From assembly GCF_001269985.1 (NCBI RefSeq), contig NZ_BBZB01000001.1, forward strand, positions 682,001 to 746,000: DNA of 64,000 bases. The letters are read 5' to 3'. Source of the DNA: Pseudoalteromonas sp. '520P1 No. 423' (GTDB taxonomy: Bacteria > Pseudomonadota > Gammaproteobacteria > Enterobacterales > Alteromonadaceae). A program made the position numbers and the translations under genes. The notes beneath the pieces are model-generated. The model saw only the letters and a program-made list of their open reading frames with translations. It was not told the origin of the DNA and ran no database searches. Of this stretch, positions 7,883 through 17,519 are shown one piece after another; position 1 is the stretch's first letter, and each line of letters starts with the position of its first letter.

Positions 7883-10042
7883 ATGTTAGATCTAAATACT
7901 TTATTTTATACCAGTATTAGCGTCACTGTTCTTATGAGTTTGCTTAATTTTGTCACTTGGAGAGCCAATAAAGTAGTTCCGGGTACTTTATTATATGTGT
8001 TTTATCCTGTGGTAATTTTAACGTCTTTATTATGTTTTACAGGACTCAATTTATTGCCTATCGGTCTTAATTTCAATCTAGGGCTAGGCAATACTTTATT
8101 ATTTTTAGCTTCAATAATTCAAGCTTATGCATTATGTAAGTTTTTTGAATTTAAACATGCTTCCCTTAATGTATTTATAGCGGCTACTATTTGGTTAATC
8201 ATTGCGTTTTGGTGGTTTTTGTATGGTGACTTAGATCGTCATAGTCGCATTTTAATAGTCGACATTCACCGTATTATAGAAGCGGTCTTTTTAAGCTATT
8301 TATTTTTTAATATTGGCTTAAAAAAATATCCTAATGGCAGCTATATTTATTTGTTTAATTTTAGCTTACTGTTAATTGTTTTTTCATTACGTGCTGTTTT
8401 ATTACAAGACGTGAATAATGAAGACATAACGCAAAGTTTATATTTTAGCTTACCTATTTTTATGGCTGGTATTTTGTCTCCAATGTTAATTACCACAGGT
8501 ATCGCTGTTTTGTGTAATGAAAGGCGGGCATTACATTTAAAAAACCTGACTGAAAAAGCACAAAAAGATGCCGAACTTCGAGGTTTATTTTTATCCACTA
8601 TGAGCCATGAAATCAGAACACCATTAAATGGCATTTTGGGTAGCGCTCAGTTAGTAATGAATCAGTCTAATGACCCGAGAGATAAACCTTATTGTGAAGC
8701 GATTATTAACTCTGCAGAATCTTTAAACTTATTAATCGATAAAGTATTAGATTATGCCAGTTTAGATCAGAGTACTGGTGCGCTTTATGAAGAAGATATA
8801 GAACTCAAACCATGGCTTGAAAACTTATGTTTATTATTAAGCCCATTAGCAGGTCAAAAAAACCTTAACTTTGAATTGAATTTTAACCTAGCTGAACAGG
8901 CGTGTTATTACTGTGACCAGCAAAAGATTAGGCAGGTATTAATCAATTTAGTGGGTAACGCGATAAAGTTTACTGATAATGGCAGCATAAAAATACAAGT
9001 TGATTTAATACACTCAACTGCTTTAGAGCATAATTTGCGATTTGCAGTTGAAGATACAGGACCGGGTATTGAGAGTGATGAAATTGAATATTTAACAGAG
9101 CCTTATGTACAAAGTACTGCCGGTAAAGTTAAAGGAGGCACGGGTTTAGGTTTAGCGATTAGTAGCCGTATTTTATCTAAATTAAAAAGTAGGTTAGATA
9201 TTAGTAGTGAGTTAGGTAAAGGCAGTATTTTTAGCTTTGATATTACTTTAGGTTTAGGCGAATTAAGCTTAGTAGAGCAGCGCCATCAGTCATCAGAATA
9301 TCTAACTGGATTAGATATTCTATTGGTAGAGGATTTACCCTTAAATCAAAAAATAGCCTTGGAGTTTATGGCTATGGATGAGCATAAAGTCAAACTGGCA
9401 GACGATGGTGCGTCGGCGATTTTAATGATGCAGAAATATCGATTTGATCTGGTTTTACTTGACATGAATTTACCGGATTTTAATGGTCCCGAAGTACTAA
9501 AAAAACTAAAAAACTTAGATCATAAAAATCAACGTACTCCTATTTTAGCTTTTACAGCGAGTTTAAGCCCTGATGAAATTAAAGAGTATTTAGCATTAGG
9601 TATTAAAGATATTGTTGGCAAACCAATTAAATTAGAAAAGTTAAGGCAGGCTTTACTTAACTCTCAAAGTACTCAGGCTCCTTCATTGGTAACAGAGTTA
9701 AAACCTATTTTATATGATGATACAGCAACTAAAACCCTTGAAAGCTCTTTTACAGAAGAGGAGCTATCTTCTGTTTATAATGAGTTTGTATTGTCAGCGA
9801 GAAGCAAGTTTAATCATCTACAAGAGTTATTAAGTAGTGATACTGAACAGTGCATTAAGATATTGCACCGACAAGCAAGCACCGCATTGCAGCTAGGTTT
9901 TAATTTATATGGTATGGAATTAAAGAAATTAGAAAGAAAGTTACTTGATAAAAAGCCAATTGAAGCTGATATTGAAGACGTGACGGACTTATGGCAAAAA
10001 AGTTTGGCGGCTTATTTAGAAGATGTAAAACGTAAGCTTTAA
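7883..10042 (+). CDS. Hybrid sensor histidine kinase with receiver and HPt-like C terminus
   Basis: 719 residues. Residues 1-225 form about seven hydrophobic helices. Then come the dimerisation box MSHEIRTPLNG (phospho-acceptor H242), ATPase boxes NLVGNAIKFTDNG, EDTGPGI and GGTGLGLAIS, and a receiver domain starting DILLVED with phospho-acceptor D527 (LLDMNLP) and the conserved K in VGKPIK. The last 100 residues are helical and resemble an HPt domain, but the usual HxLKG motif is replaced by LHRQAS. No periplasmic sensor domain is evident, so the membrane helices probably sense the signal. No partner regulator lies next to it. AAGGATAAT precedes the ATG. Confidence 0.9.
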   Translation: MLDLNTLFYTSISVTVLMSLLNFVTWRANKVVPGTLLYVFYPVVILTSLLCFTGLNLLPIGLNFNLGLGNTLLFLASIIQAYALCKFFEFKHASLNVFIAATIWLIIAFWWFLYGDLDRHSRILIVDIHRIIEAVFLSYLFFNIGLKKYPNGSYIYLFNFSLLLIVFSLRAVLLQDVNNEDITQSLYFSLPIFMAGILSPMLITTGIAVLCNERRALHLKNLTEKAQKDAELRGLFLSTMSHEIRTPLNGILGSAQLVMNQSNDPRDKPYCEAIINSAESLNLLIDKVLDYASLDQSTGALYEEDIELKPWLENLCLLLSPLAGQKNLNFELNFNLAEQACYYCDQQKIRQVLINLVGNAIKFTDNGSIKIQVDLIHSTALEHNLRFAVEDTGPGIESDEIEYLTEPYVQSTAGKVKGGTGLGLAISSRILSKLKSRLDISSELGKGSIFSFDITLGLGELSLVEQRHQSSEYLTGLDILLVEDLPLNQKIALEFMAMDEHKVKLADDGASAILMMQKYRFDLVLLDMNLPDFNGPEVLKKLKNLDHKNQRTPILAFTASLSPDEIKEYLALGIKDIVGKPIKLEKLRQALLNSQSTQAPSLVTELKPILYDDTATKTLESSFTEEELSSVYNEFVLSARSKFNHLQELLSSDTEQCIKILHRQASTALQLGFNLYGMELKKLERKLLDKKPIEADIEDVTDLWQKSLAAYLEDVKRKL

Positions 10043-10101
10043 CTGTATCTTAGCTAATATTACTATTTTTGAAACTCGTATTATTTAAAAGGAAGTTAAC
10101 A

Positions 10102-11850
10102 ATGAAAAAACTCTTAGTTGCAGTGGCAGTATTGGCTGCTGTTGGTACCGTTTATTTGTATGATAAGCAAACTAATTCATCAGATAAATCGACTGAACAA
10201 GCATTAAAATTATCTGAACTTGCGTATATACCAGCAGATACTTTGATGTTTGCTGGCCAGTTAAAGCCTTTTCCAGTAAAAAACTATATTAAGCTATTAT
10301 CACAAAACCAAGCTTCTTATGAGCAGTTTGGTTTTATGGCTGATGAATTGTCAAAGGGTGAGCATGCTGGGCAAAAATTCATTGCTAGTTTATTAAAAAT
10401 ATATAATCAAACTCTCATGTCTCCTGATTTGTTAATGCAGAACTATGGCGTAAACGATAGCTTTAAAAGCCTCTTTTATACAGTGGGGTTGCTACCTGTA
10501 ATGCGTTATGAAATTGCTCAACCTGAAGCCTTATGGAATATGCTTGCTAAAGCTGAAAGTGAGTCAGGTATAGCGGCTCAAACTCAAACAATTTCAGGAG
10601 TTGAATATAAAAGTTATGCTTTTTATGAAGAAGATGGTCAAGTATTTGAGCTGATTGCATCTGTTAAAAACGGTTGGGCTACGCTTACTTTTAATACGCC
10701 TGTTAATGAACAAAGCGAGTTATCACTGGCGCTTACTATTAACAAGCCTGAAAAGTCACTTGCCAGCGAAGACACCTTAAAAAATATGATGGTTAAACAT
10801 GGTTTTGATGCAACCTATGTGGGCTTTTTTAATCATGTCGCCCTCGTTAATGGTTTAACAAATAAAGATAATAATTACTTTAATAAAATGCTGAATAAAA
10901 CTTTAGCTTTATCTGATACTGATTTGAAAGGAAAAGAGCTAACCGTTTTTCGAGAAAAAGCATGTCAGGATGATTTAGCACAATTGGTGAGTAACTGGCC
11001 CAGAACAGCCTTTGGCACCCAACACCTTGAAATAAAAGAGTCTTCTGTCAATATGAAAGCATCTATGGTGATAGAAGGTAATACAGATATGATGCGTGTT
11101 TTATCTGGATTAAGAGGCTTTATTCCTGAGCATTTACATTCTGCCGATAACAAAATAATGAGCTTAGGTTTGGGGTTAGATATTGGTAAAGTAACACCTG
11201 TACTTACCACGTTATGGAATGATTTTACGCAAACAAAATATCAATGTGCACCATTAGTTGAAATGCAAGCTGAGGTTGCAAAAAACAGCCCTATGATGAC
11301 AGCTATGTTTACCGGTATGGCATCTGACGTAAAAGGTTTTAGCACAGCTTTATTTGATTTTGAGTTAAGTAACGAAAACGATCAACCCACATTAAAAGCA
11401 TTAGATAGTTTAGTGACTTTATCGGTAAATAAGCCAATTTCATTTTTTAATAGCGTAAAAGCATTTTATCCACCGTTAGCTGATTTAAAATTACCAGAAG
11501 ATGGCTCGCCTGTACGCTTAAATGAATTTGTGCCCATGTTAGATATGTTTGGTGCTCAAGTAGATGTTGCTGTTAAAGGTGACAATATTGCTTTGTATAG
11601 CGGCACTATTGCATCACAAACTGCTGAGGCTTTATCTAAACAAGCACTGGTAAATAACGGTGTTAATAGCTTTAGTTTAGATTATAAAAAGTTTTTCACG
11701 CCTTTATTTGATGTTGCGGCCATTGCAAATCAAGAATTGCCAGAAGAACTAAATAGCCTTAAAGATACCGATATGCGTCTTCATTTTTTAATGGATTATA
11801 CTGACAATGGTATTGAGTTTGTTAGTACCGTAGATAGTAAAGTTAATTAA
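10102..11850 (+). CDS. Large exported or membrane-anchored protein of unknown function
   Basis: 582 residues from ATG 10102, chosen for the AAGGAAG site and the N terminus MKKLLVAVAVLAAVGTVYLY, a signal anchor; an in-frame start 33 bases earlier would put charged residues in front of it. The rest is soluble and acidic, with recurrent two-domain character (segments around LAYIPADTLMFAG and again FALSLDYKKF-like stretches late) but no motif I recognise. It lies 59 bases after the sensor kinase, possibly co-transcribed, and ends at a good terminator. I do not assign a function. A periplasmic, inner-membrane-tethered role is inferred from the anchor only. Confidence 0.7.
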   Translation: MKKLLVAVAVLAAVGTVYLYDKQTNSSDKSTEQALKLSELAYIPADTLMFAGQLKPFPVKNYIKLLSQNQASYEQFGFMADELSKGEHAGQKFIASLLKIYNQTLMSPDLLMQNYGVNDSFKSLFYTVGLLPVMRYEIAQPEALWNMLAKAESESGIAAQTQTISGVEYKSYAFYEEDGQVFELIASVKNGWATLTFNTPVNEQSELSLALTINKPEKSLASEDTLKNMMVKHGFDATYVGFFNHVALVNGLTNKDNNYFNKMLNKTLALSDTDLKGKELTVFREKACQDDLAQLVSNWPRTAFGTQHLEIKESSVNMKASMVIEGNTDMMRVLSGLRGFIPEHLHSADNKIMSLGLGLDIGKVTPVLTTLWNDFTQTKYQCAPLVEMQAEVAKNSPMMTAMFTGMASDVKGFSTALFDFELSNENDQPTLKALDSLVTLSVNKPISFFNSVKAFYPPLADLKLPEDGSPVRLNEFVPMLDMFGAQVDVAVKGDNIALYSGTIASQTAEALSKQALVNNGVNSFSLDYKKFFTPLFDVAAIANQELPEELNSLKDTDMRLHFLMDYTDNGIEFVSTVDSKVN

Positions 11851-11876
11851 CGCATAGCAAGAACTGATATATAAAA

Positions 11877-11902
11877 GCCGGAACTAAAAGTTTCGGTTTT
11901 TT
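11877..11902 (+). terminator. Rho-independent terminator
   Basis: Stem CCGGAACT/AGTTTCGG with an AAA loop followed by six T residues, 27 bases after the stop of the large exported protein. Confidence 0.85.
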
Positions 11903-11966
11903 GTTTTTAAATGGGTGCGTTTATTGCATTGAATAAGCTACCTCACTTTTATGTCAAAATTTTATC

Positions 11967-12632
11967 ATGTTAATAAATCCAAATAACAGCTATAACCAAA
12001 CAAATGATATTGCCAATAATCAAGTTAAAGACCAGAGCGCCGTTCTGTCATCAAAAACAGCGGTTAATAAAATAGATAAAGAAGCTGCAACAGCCCATAG
12101 TTCTGCTGATGTGGCATTATCATCAAGATCACAAAAATTAGCAGCTATTACAAGTGAGTTTTTTTCTGGCAAAGATTTAACCCAGTTAGATATTGGTCAA
12201 TTGTCTCAAAGATTAGGTGAATACGGTTTAATCTCGCCAGAGCAACATGCAAAACTTAATGGTAATTTGAAAGGTAATAATGAAAATGCGCATCAACCGA
12301 GTCAAAAACTGTCTTCATTCTTAAATAATTTCTCAAATTCTGCTCAAGGTAAAGGTTTAAGTGAAAACTTAAATGCTAGTTTAGATAATGCTGAACATAT
12401 ATTAGGTAATGTAAATAAAGCAAAAGAAGACGTGGGTTTTAGTCGCATTTTAGATCAAACAATTTCAGAGTTTGATAAATTTTTGTCTTCAGAAGAGTTT
12501 AAAGAATTAACATCTGCAGATCAGCAAAGCTTTAAAACAGTAACGAGTGCGTTAAATATCATAGATCAAATTACGCCTAAAAATTTAGATAACAAACAAT
12601 TAAATAGCTATTTATCGATAGCAAAAATGTAA
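11967..12632 (+). CDS. Hypothetical Ser/Asn/Gln-rich helical protein
   Basis: 221 residues, no signal peptide, no cysteine and no membrane helix. The first 60 residues are rich in N, S, A and Q and probably disordered; the rest is predicted by eye to be helical (for example KLAAITSEFFSGKDLTQ and the C-terminal half). No motif recognised. The ribosome site is weak. Its general look (soluble, disordered N terminus, helical body) resembles small flagellar- or secretion-associated proteins, but no neighbour supports that. Reading frame length and codon pattern make it a likely real gene. Confidence 0.6.
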   Translation: MLINPNNSYNQTNDIANNQVKDQSAVLSSKTAVNKIDKEAATAHSSADVALSSRSQKLAAITSEFFSGKDLTQLDIGQLSQRLGEYGLISPEQHAKLNGNLKGNNENAHQPSQKLSSFLNNFSNSAQGKGLSENLNASLDNAEHILGNVNKAKEDVGFSRILDQTISEFDKFLSSEEFKELTSADQQSFKTVTSALNIIDQITPKNLDNKQLNSYLSIAKM

Positions 12633-12794
12633 TTTCATGCGTAAATATTCACTAAATTTTGGTCTATATTACCAGTTATAAAATTATGAAAATTAAAAGT
12701 TCAATAATTACAACAAGATGTGATTTGGCTTGATGTTTGCAATAATTCCTTGAAAATATAACTTATATAACAACTAAACTATCAAGGAATTTAG

Positions 12795-13871
12795 ATGCTT
12801 AAATTACTCACTCCAATATGTACCGCTTTATGGTTATCAGGTTGTGTTATTCATATATCTCCAGACTCAGCAAATATTCAAGAACACAAAGCGCTAGCAA
12901 TGAGTACGCAGGGTGTAAGCAAATTTGTATCCGAAACATCTTCAGGTAATGTAAAAATTATAGGTGTGGAAGGCTTAAAAGAGATCACAGTGAAAGCTGA
13001 CATTAGAACTTATAATCATGATAAACCTTATACCCTAACCTTAGAAAAACAAGGTGTTCATGCAAAGCTCATTGCCAAGCATAATGCAAAAATGGGTTTT
13101 TATTCTGGTAATTCTCCACGCATAAATTTAACCATTCAAGTACCAGCTAATTTAGCCCTCGATTTAGAGGATGGTTCAGGTGATATTGAAATAAAAGGGA
13201 GTAAAGCTGATATTAAAGTTGATGATAATTCTGGCAACATCATTATTACTGGTGGTAATAATCTAGTGATAGATGATGGCTCCGGTAATATTGAAATAAC
13301 ACAAGTCACGGGTGATATGGTGATTGAAGATGATTCTGGTAATCTTTCAATTGATGGTGGAAATAAGCTTGTTGTAGAAGATGGTTCTGGAAATTTAAGC
13401 ATCGCTAATTTATCAGGGTCTCTAAAAGTGAAAGATGATTCCGGAAACTTAGATATTACAGAAATTAAAGGTCATGTTGATGTTGAAGATGGGTCTGGCA
13501 ATTTAACTATCACTAACTTATCTAGCTCGCTCGAAGTAAAAGATGATTCCGGTAATTTAACGATTCAATCTATTAAGGGTGATGTAACAGTTGATGATGG
13601 CTCTGGAGATTTAAATATTTCTCATTTAGCGCGTTCTTTGATTGTCACAGATGACTCTGGTGAATTATCAGTTAAAGATATTCAAGGTGATGTAAACATT
13701 AATGATGGTTCAGGTAATTTAAGCGTAACTCAAGTTGTTGGTGTGGTAACGATTGAAGATGCTTCAGGAAATATAGATGTGAATAATACTGGTGGCCTTG
13801 TGATTTCAGAATCAGGTTCTGGTAGCTTAAAAATGCATGATATTAATGGAAAGGTTGATGTGAAAAATTAA
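12795..13871 (+). CDS. Repeat lipoprotein, DUF4097-like beta-helix
   Basis: 358 residues. Signal peptide with lipobox LSGC (C17), so lipid-anchored. Residues 40-120 are an ordinary DUF4097-like start (SGNVKIIGVEGLKEITVKA). From about residue 125 to the end the chain is a run of roughly ten 20-21-residue units, each with a DDGSGN or DDSGN turn followed by a short strand (for example VEDGSGNLSIANLSGSLKV and VKDDSGNLTIQSIKGDV). The alternation fits a right-handed parallel beta-helix with a ladder of Asp/Asn turns. Such proteins are surface or periplasmic and often adhesin-like or envelope-associated; no enzymatic role is suggested. AAGGAATTT precedes the ATG. The gene is monocistronic with a terminator after it. 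Confidence 0.85.
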   Translation: MLKLLTPICTALWLSGCVIHISPDSANIQEHKALAMSTQGVSKFVSETSSGNVKIIGVEGLKEITVKADIRTYNHDKPYTLTLEKQGVHAKLIAKHNAKMGFYSGNSPRINLTIQVPANLALDLEDGSGDIEIKGSKADIKVDDNSGNIIITGGNNLVIDDGSGNIEITQVTGDMVIEDDSGNLSIDGGNKLVVEDGSGNLSIANLSGSLKVKDDSGNLDITEIKGHVDVEDGSGNLTITNLSSSLEVKDDSGNLTIQSIKGDVTVDDGSGDLNISHLARSLIVTDDSGELSVKDIQGDVNINDGSGNLSVTQVVGVVTIEDASGNIDVNNTGGLVISESGSGSLKMHDINGKVDVKN

Positions 13872-13900
13872 CTGAGTGTAGATCAATAAATAGAATTTAT

Positions 13901-13924
13901 AAGCGCTTAAAAGCGCTTTTTTTT
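13901..13924 (+). terminator. Rho-independent terminator
   Basis: AAGCGC/GCGCTT stem with a TTAAAA loop and an eight-base T run, 29 bases after the repeat lipoprotein. Confidence 0.85.
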
Positions 13925-14023
13925 GCCTGAAAATTAATAATTGAATCAAGCCATGACACAAATCAATAATTACAATATAAAGATGATTTAACTTAAGTTT
14001 ATAAGTTTAGATTAGAGTCGCTT

Positions 14024-14257
14024 ATGAATGTAAAAAATAAACATAGATTACTAAAAGTGATAATGTTGATAGGAATTAGTCTAATTTTACTTGGGCATTA
14101 TTTGATTTCTTATCTTAATTTTGATGAAAGCCATGGTGTAACAGGTATCGTAATCAGTGCAGGCTGTATTGCTTTAGGTTTGATTTTATCTTTACCTAGT
14201 AAGATTTATTTAACCCTAATATTTATGAAAAATGAAAGCGAAAAAGATAAAACTTAA
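14024..14257 (+). CDS. Small two-helix membrane protein
   Basis: 77 residues with two hydrophobic stretches (about 10-30 and 42-66) and a charged C terminus NESEKDKT. Not recognised. It is convergent with the lipoprotein gene downstream, the stops being 29 bases apart. Codon use is like its neighbours, so it is probably real. Confidence 0.55.
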   Translation: MNVKNKHRLLKVIMLIGISLILLGHYLISYLNFDESHGVTGIVISAGCIALGLILSLPSKIYLTLIFMKNESEKDKT

Positions 14258-14286
14258 GTGTTTTATCTTTATCTATTTGAACGGTT

Positions 14287-14733
14287 TTAATTTTCTTCAG
14301 TTTTCATAACCGCTTCTGTTGGTTTTTCAACTGGCTCTTCAACAAGCTTTTCTGGGTGCCATGCATTTATTTTCATTATGGTACAACTGGCATTTTGGCT
14401 CATATTATTATCAGTAATAATTTTGTCACCACGAGATAAGCAACTAGAGTTACCTCTAGAAACAGTGCCTATTCTACTCATCGCCCATTGTGGATCACAA
14501 ATTCCAGCTAGGCTTAAAATATATTTATCTTTTACATTTTTGTTTAATATAATGGCATCATTTCGTTTATCTACCGTTTCCCAGCCATTAATTGAGCGAG
14601 CAAAGCAGATTTGATTCACTTCTTCACCGATTCTAAGGTCTGGTTTAGTCTCTTTTTTCTCAGTATCTGGGCTAGTTTGGCAGCCCATTAATAAAACAGC
14701 ACTTACTAATGTTACAGATAAAATTGCTTTCAT
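14287..14733 (-). CDS. Small lipoprotein (DUF6491-like)
   Basis: 148 residues with signal peptide and lipobox LMGC (C18). The mature part has a paired-cysteine pattern: CFARSINGWETVD, LAGICDPQWAMSRIG, SSCLSRGDKI and ASCTIMKINAW, which I recall from DUF6491 lipoproteins of marine gammaproteobacteria. Their function is unknown. A Glu/Pro/Lys-rich tail is probably disordered. It is transcribed alone on the minus strand. Confidence 0.72.
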   Translation of the reverse strand: MKAILSVTLVSAVLLMGCQTSPDTEKKETKPDLRIGEEVNQICFARSINGWETVDKRNDAIILNKNVKDKYILSLAGICDPQWAMSRIGTVSRGNSSCLSRGDKIITDNNMSQNASCTIMKINAWHPEKLVEEPVEKPTEAVMKTEEN

Positions 14734-14892
14734 TTTTCGGCCCTAAATAGTTAACGCATTGAATGCATTGATAGTAATCACTTTAAGCTGAACTCAAACT
14801 GAATTTGTATGAATTTCCATCTATAAGCTAACATATTTCAAGTACCTAAAGTAGAGTTTTGTTTGTAGGTTATTAATTTAAATGCATAAAAT

Positions 14893-14917
14893 AAAAAACG
14901 CAGCCGAAGCTGCGTTT
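14893..14917 (-). terminator. Terminator of the cysJIH operon
   Basis: On the minus strand GCTGCGTTT... the pairing is AAACGCAGC (14896-14904) with GCTGCGTTT (14909-14917), loop of four, followed in the direction of cysH transcription by a T-rich run. It lies 28 bases after the cysH stop. Confidence 0.82.
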
Positions 14918-14944
14918 GAATCATGAAACAATGAATTTTTAAAT

Positions 14945-15685
14945 CTAGATTCCATCACCATCTGTATGAAGACCACATTCACGGTTTAAACCAAAAAACC
15001 TTGTCTCTTCTTCAGTCATACCTGGTTCTAGTTTACGTGTTGTATGTACATCACCCATAGAAACATAACCTTGCTCCCATAAAGGGTGATATGGTAAATC
15101 ATGTTTTGTTAAATACTGATAAACATCACGATTATTCCAGTCTATGATAGGGTGAAATTTCACGGTGTCACGGCTAATTTCAACAATATTTTTATTGGCA
15201 CGTGTTGAAGACTGATCGCGTCTTAGACCACTAAACCAAGTACTAGCCTGTAAATCTTCTAAAGCACGATTCATAGGCTCAACTTTGTTCATATGGTTAT
15301 ATTGTTTAATACCTGCGACATCTTGCTCCCACAGTTTGCCATATTTAGCTTCTTGCCATGCAGGGCTGTGCTCAGAGCGATATACTTTTAAGTTTAAGTC
15401 TAAACGTTCAGTTAAATGATCAATAAACTGATAGGTTTCAGGAAATAAATAACCAGTATCCGTTAAAACCACAGGAATATCTGTTTTGTGTGATGTCATT
15501 AAGTGCAACATTACAGCCGCTTGAATGCCAAAGCTTGATGACAAAAACTGCGTATTTGGTAAGTTTTTAATTGCCCAAGCAACACGCTGCTCGGCAGATA
15601 GTTCAGCAAGTTGATTATTAGCTTGTGCTAATAATTGTGCTTGCTGGTCTTTATCCATAGCTAAAATGTTTTTAAATTCGCTCAT
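14945..15685 (-). CDS. cysH: Phosphoadenosine phosphosulfate (PAPS) reductase
   Basis: 246 residues. It reduces PAPS to sulfite with thioredoxin in assimilatory sulfate reduction. Motifs include the P-loop-like [38 protein letters not shown] and the C-terminal catalytic RECGLH. The cysteine pairs that bind an iron-sulfur cluster in APS reductases are absent, which favours PAPS over APS as substrate. It is the third gene of cysJ-cysI-cysH, 58 bases after cysI, and is followed by a terminator. Confidence 0.96.
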   Translation of the reverse strand: MSEFKNILAMDKDQQAQLLAQANNQLAELSAEQRVAWAIKNLPNTQFLSSSFGIQAAVMLHLMTSHKTDIPVVLTDTGYLFPETYQFIDHLTERLDLNLKVYRSEHSPAWQEAKYGKLWEQDVAGIKQYNHMNKVEPMNRALEDLQASTWFSGLRRDQSSTRANKNIVEISRDTVKFHPIIDWNNRDVYQYLTKHDLPYHPLWEQGYVSMGDVHTTRKLEPGMTEEETRFFGLNRECGLHTDGDGI

Positions 15686-15743
15686 AATTCCACCTGATAT
15701 TTTAAGCTGGTTGCCCAGCTTAATATCATTTTAATCTTGATTT

Positions 15744-17441
15744 TTAACTGTGAAAGTCTGTTTTACTGACTTTAACTTCTTGCACTATGCCGACACGGAT
15801 CACAAAGTCACCAAAACACTCATCTTCATTGCGCTCTGTCGCCCAGCGACCAATTAATGTGTCTAGCTCAGGTAAGAAAACATCTTCACTGACATTCTCT
15901 TTGTAAAGCTTAGGTACGCGAGTACCGATGCGATTACCACCTAAATGCATGTTATATTTGCCTGGTCCTTTACCAACTAAACCAACTTCAGCCAACATTG
16001 CGCGACCACAACCATTTGGACAGCCAATAACACGTAAAATGATGTTGTCATCAGCAATGCCATGCTTAGTAAGTAAACCTTCAACTTTTTCAACTAAGCT
16101 AGGTAAGTAACGCTCAGATTCAGCCATCGCTAATGGACATGTTGGTAGTGCAACACATGCCATTGAGTTTTTCTGCTGATTTGAATGGCTATCGTCAATT
16201 AAGCCATGTTTACGTGCTAGCTTTTCAATTGCTTCTTTTTGCTCTGTTGGTACACCAGCAATAATTAAGTTTTGGTTTGCTGTCATGCGGAAATCACCTT
16301 GGTGAATTTTCGCAATTTCACGACAACCTGTTTTTAATGTTTTACCTGGGTAATCTAAAATACGACCACTTTGAATAAATAGCGCTAAATGGTGTTTACC
16401 ATCTATACCTTCAACCCAACCGATGTTGTCACCACGAGTTGTAAATTCGTATGGACGGCTTGCTTCAAATTTAACGCCTGCACGTTTTTCAACTTCTTCT
16501 CTAAAAGCATTTACGCCAACGCGGTCTAAAGTGTATTTAGTTTTTGCATTTTTACGATTTGAGCGGTTACCCCAATCACGTTGAACTGTTACAACATGTT
16601 CAGCAATCGCAAGTGTATGTTCTACAGGAATAAAACCAAAGTCGTCTGCTTTACGAGGGTAAGTTGCAGTATCACCATGAGTCATAGCTAAACCACCACC
16701 CACTAATACATTAAAACCAACTAATTTACCGTTTTCGCTAATAGCTACAAAGTTTAAATCGTTTGCATGTAAATCCACGTCATTATTCGGTGGGATCACA
16801 ACCGTTGTTTTGAACTTACGAGGTAAATAGTTAGAGCCTAAAATTGGCTCTTCAGTTGTTTCTGACTTTTCACCATCTAACCAGATTTCAGCATAGGCAC
16901 GAGTGCGTGGTAATAAATGCTCTGAGATTTTTGTTGCCCATTCATAAGCTTCTTGGTGTAACTCTGATTCAACTGGGTTAGTAGTACATAAGACGTTACG
17001 GTTAACATCGCCAGCAGTTGCAATAGAGTCTATACCAACACTATCTAACATTTGGTGCATGCCTTTAATGTTTGGCTTTAAAACACCGTGAAACTGAAAA
17101 GTTTGACGTGTTGTTAAACGAATGCTGCCATAACTTGTTTTATCATCGGCAAATTTATCAATTGCTAACCATTGATCTGGTGTAATGATGCCGCCAGGCA
17201 TACGAGCACGTAACATAACGTTATGTAGCGGCTCTAGTTTTTGTTTTGCACGTTCACCACGGATATCACGGTCATCTTGCTGATACATGCCATGGAAACG
17301 GATTAATTGGAAATTATCAGCTGTAAAGCCACCTGTGATTTCGTCTTGTAAATCAGCTTCTATTGTTCCACGTAAAAAATTACTTTCTCTTTTAAGGCGT
17401 TCGTTATCAGAAAGCTTTACGGTTTTATCTTGCTCGCTCAT
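15744..17441 (-). CDS. cysI: Sulfite reductase (NADPH) hemoprotein beta subunit
   Basis: 565 residues, full length. It carries siroheme and a 4Fe-4S cluster and performs the six-electron reduction of sulfite to sulfide. The cluster ligands are visible as CVALPTC (C-x5-C) and CPNGC (C-x3-C) in the last third; substrate-binding arginines lie in [12 protein letters not shown]. It is co-transcribed between cysJ (78 bases upstream) and cysH. Cytoplasmic. Confidence 0.97.
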   Translation of the reverse strand: MSEQDKTVKLSDNERLKRESNFLRGTIEADLQDEITGGFTADNFQLIRFHGMYQQDDRDIRGERAKQKLEPLHNVMLRARMPGGIITPDQWLAIDKFADDKTSYGSIRLTTRQTFQFHGVLKPNIKGMHQMLDSVGIDSIATAGDVNRNVLCTTNPVESELHQEAYEWATKISEHLLPRTRAYAEIWLDGEKSETTEEPILGSNYLPRKFKTTVVIPPNNDVDLHANDLNFVAISENGKLVGFNVLVGGGLAMTHGDTATYPRKADDFGFIPVEHTLAIAEHVVTVQRDWGNRSNRKNAKTKYTLDRVGVNAFREEVEKRAGVKFEASRPYEFTTRGDNIGWVEGIDGKHHLALFIQSGRILDYPGKTLKTGCREIAKIHQGDFRMTANQNLIIAGVPTEQKEAIEKLARKHGLIDDSHSNQQKNSMACVALPTCPLAMAESERYLPSLVEKVEGLLTKHGIADDNIILRVIGCPNGCGRAMLAEVGLVGKGPGKYNMHLGGNRIGTRVPKLYKENVSEDVFLPELDTLIGRWATERNEDECFGDFVIRVGIVQEVKVSKTDFHS

Positions 17442-17519
17442 TTTGCTTTTTCCTAAATTCTTTTTAACTTCTTATAAAGTGACGGTTTATAAGCTCACGT
17501 GTTGTTAATACTTTTGTAT

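Noticed and set aside
13136..13402. 88-codon open frame antisense to the repeat lipoprotein
   Set aside because: It is the mirror of the DDGSGN repeats (Pro/Glu/Ser-rich shadow) and has no ribosome site.
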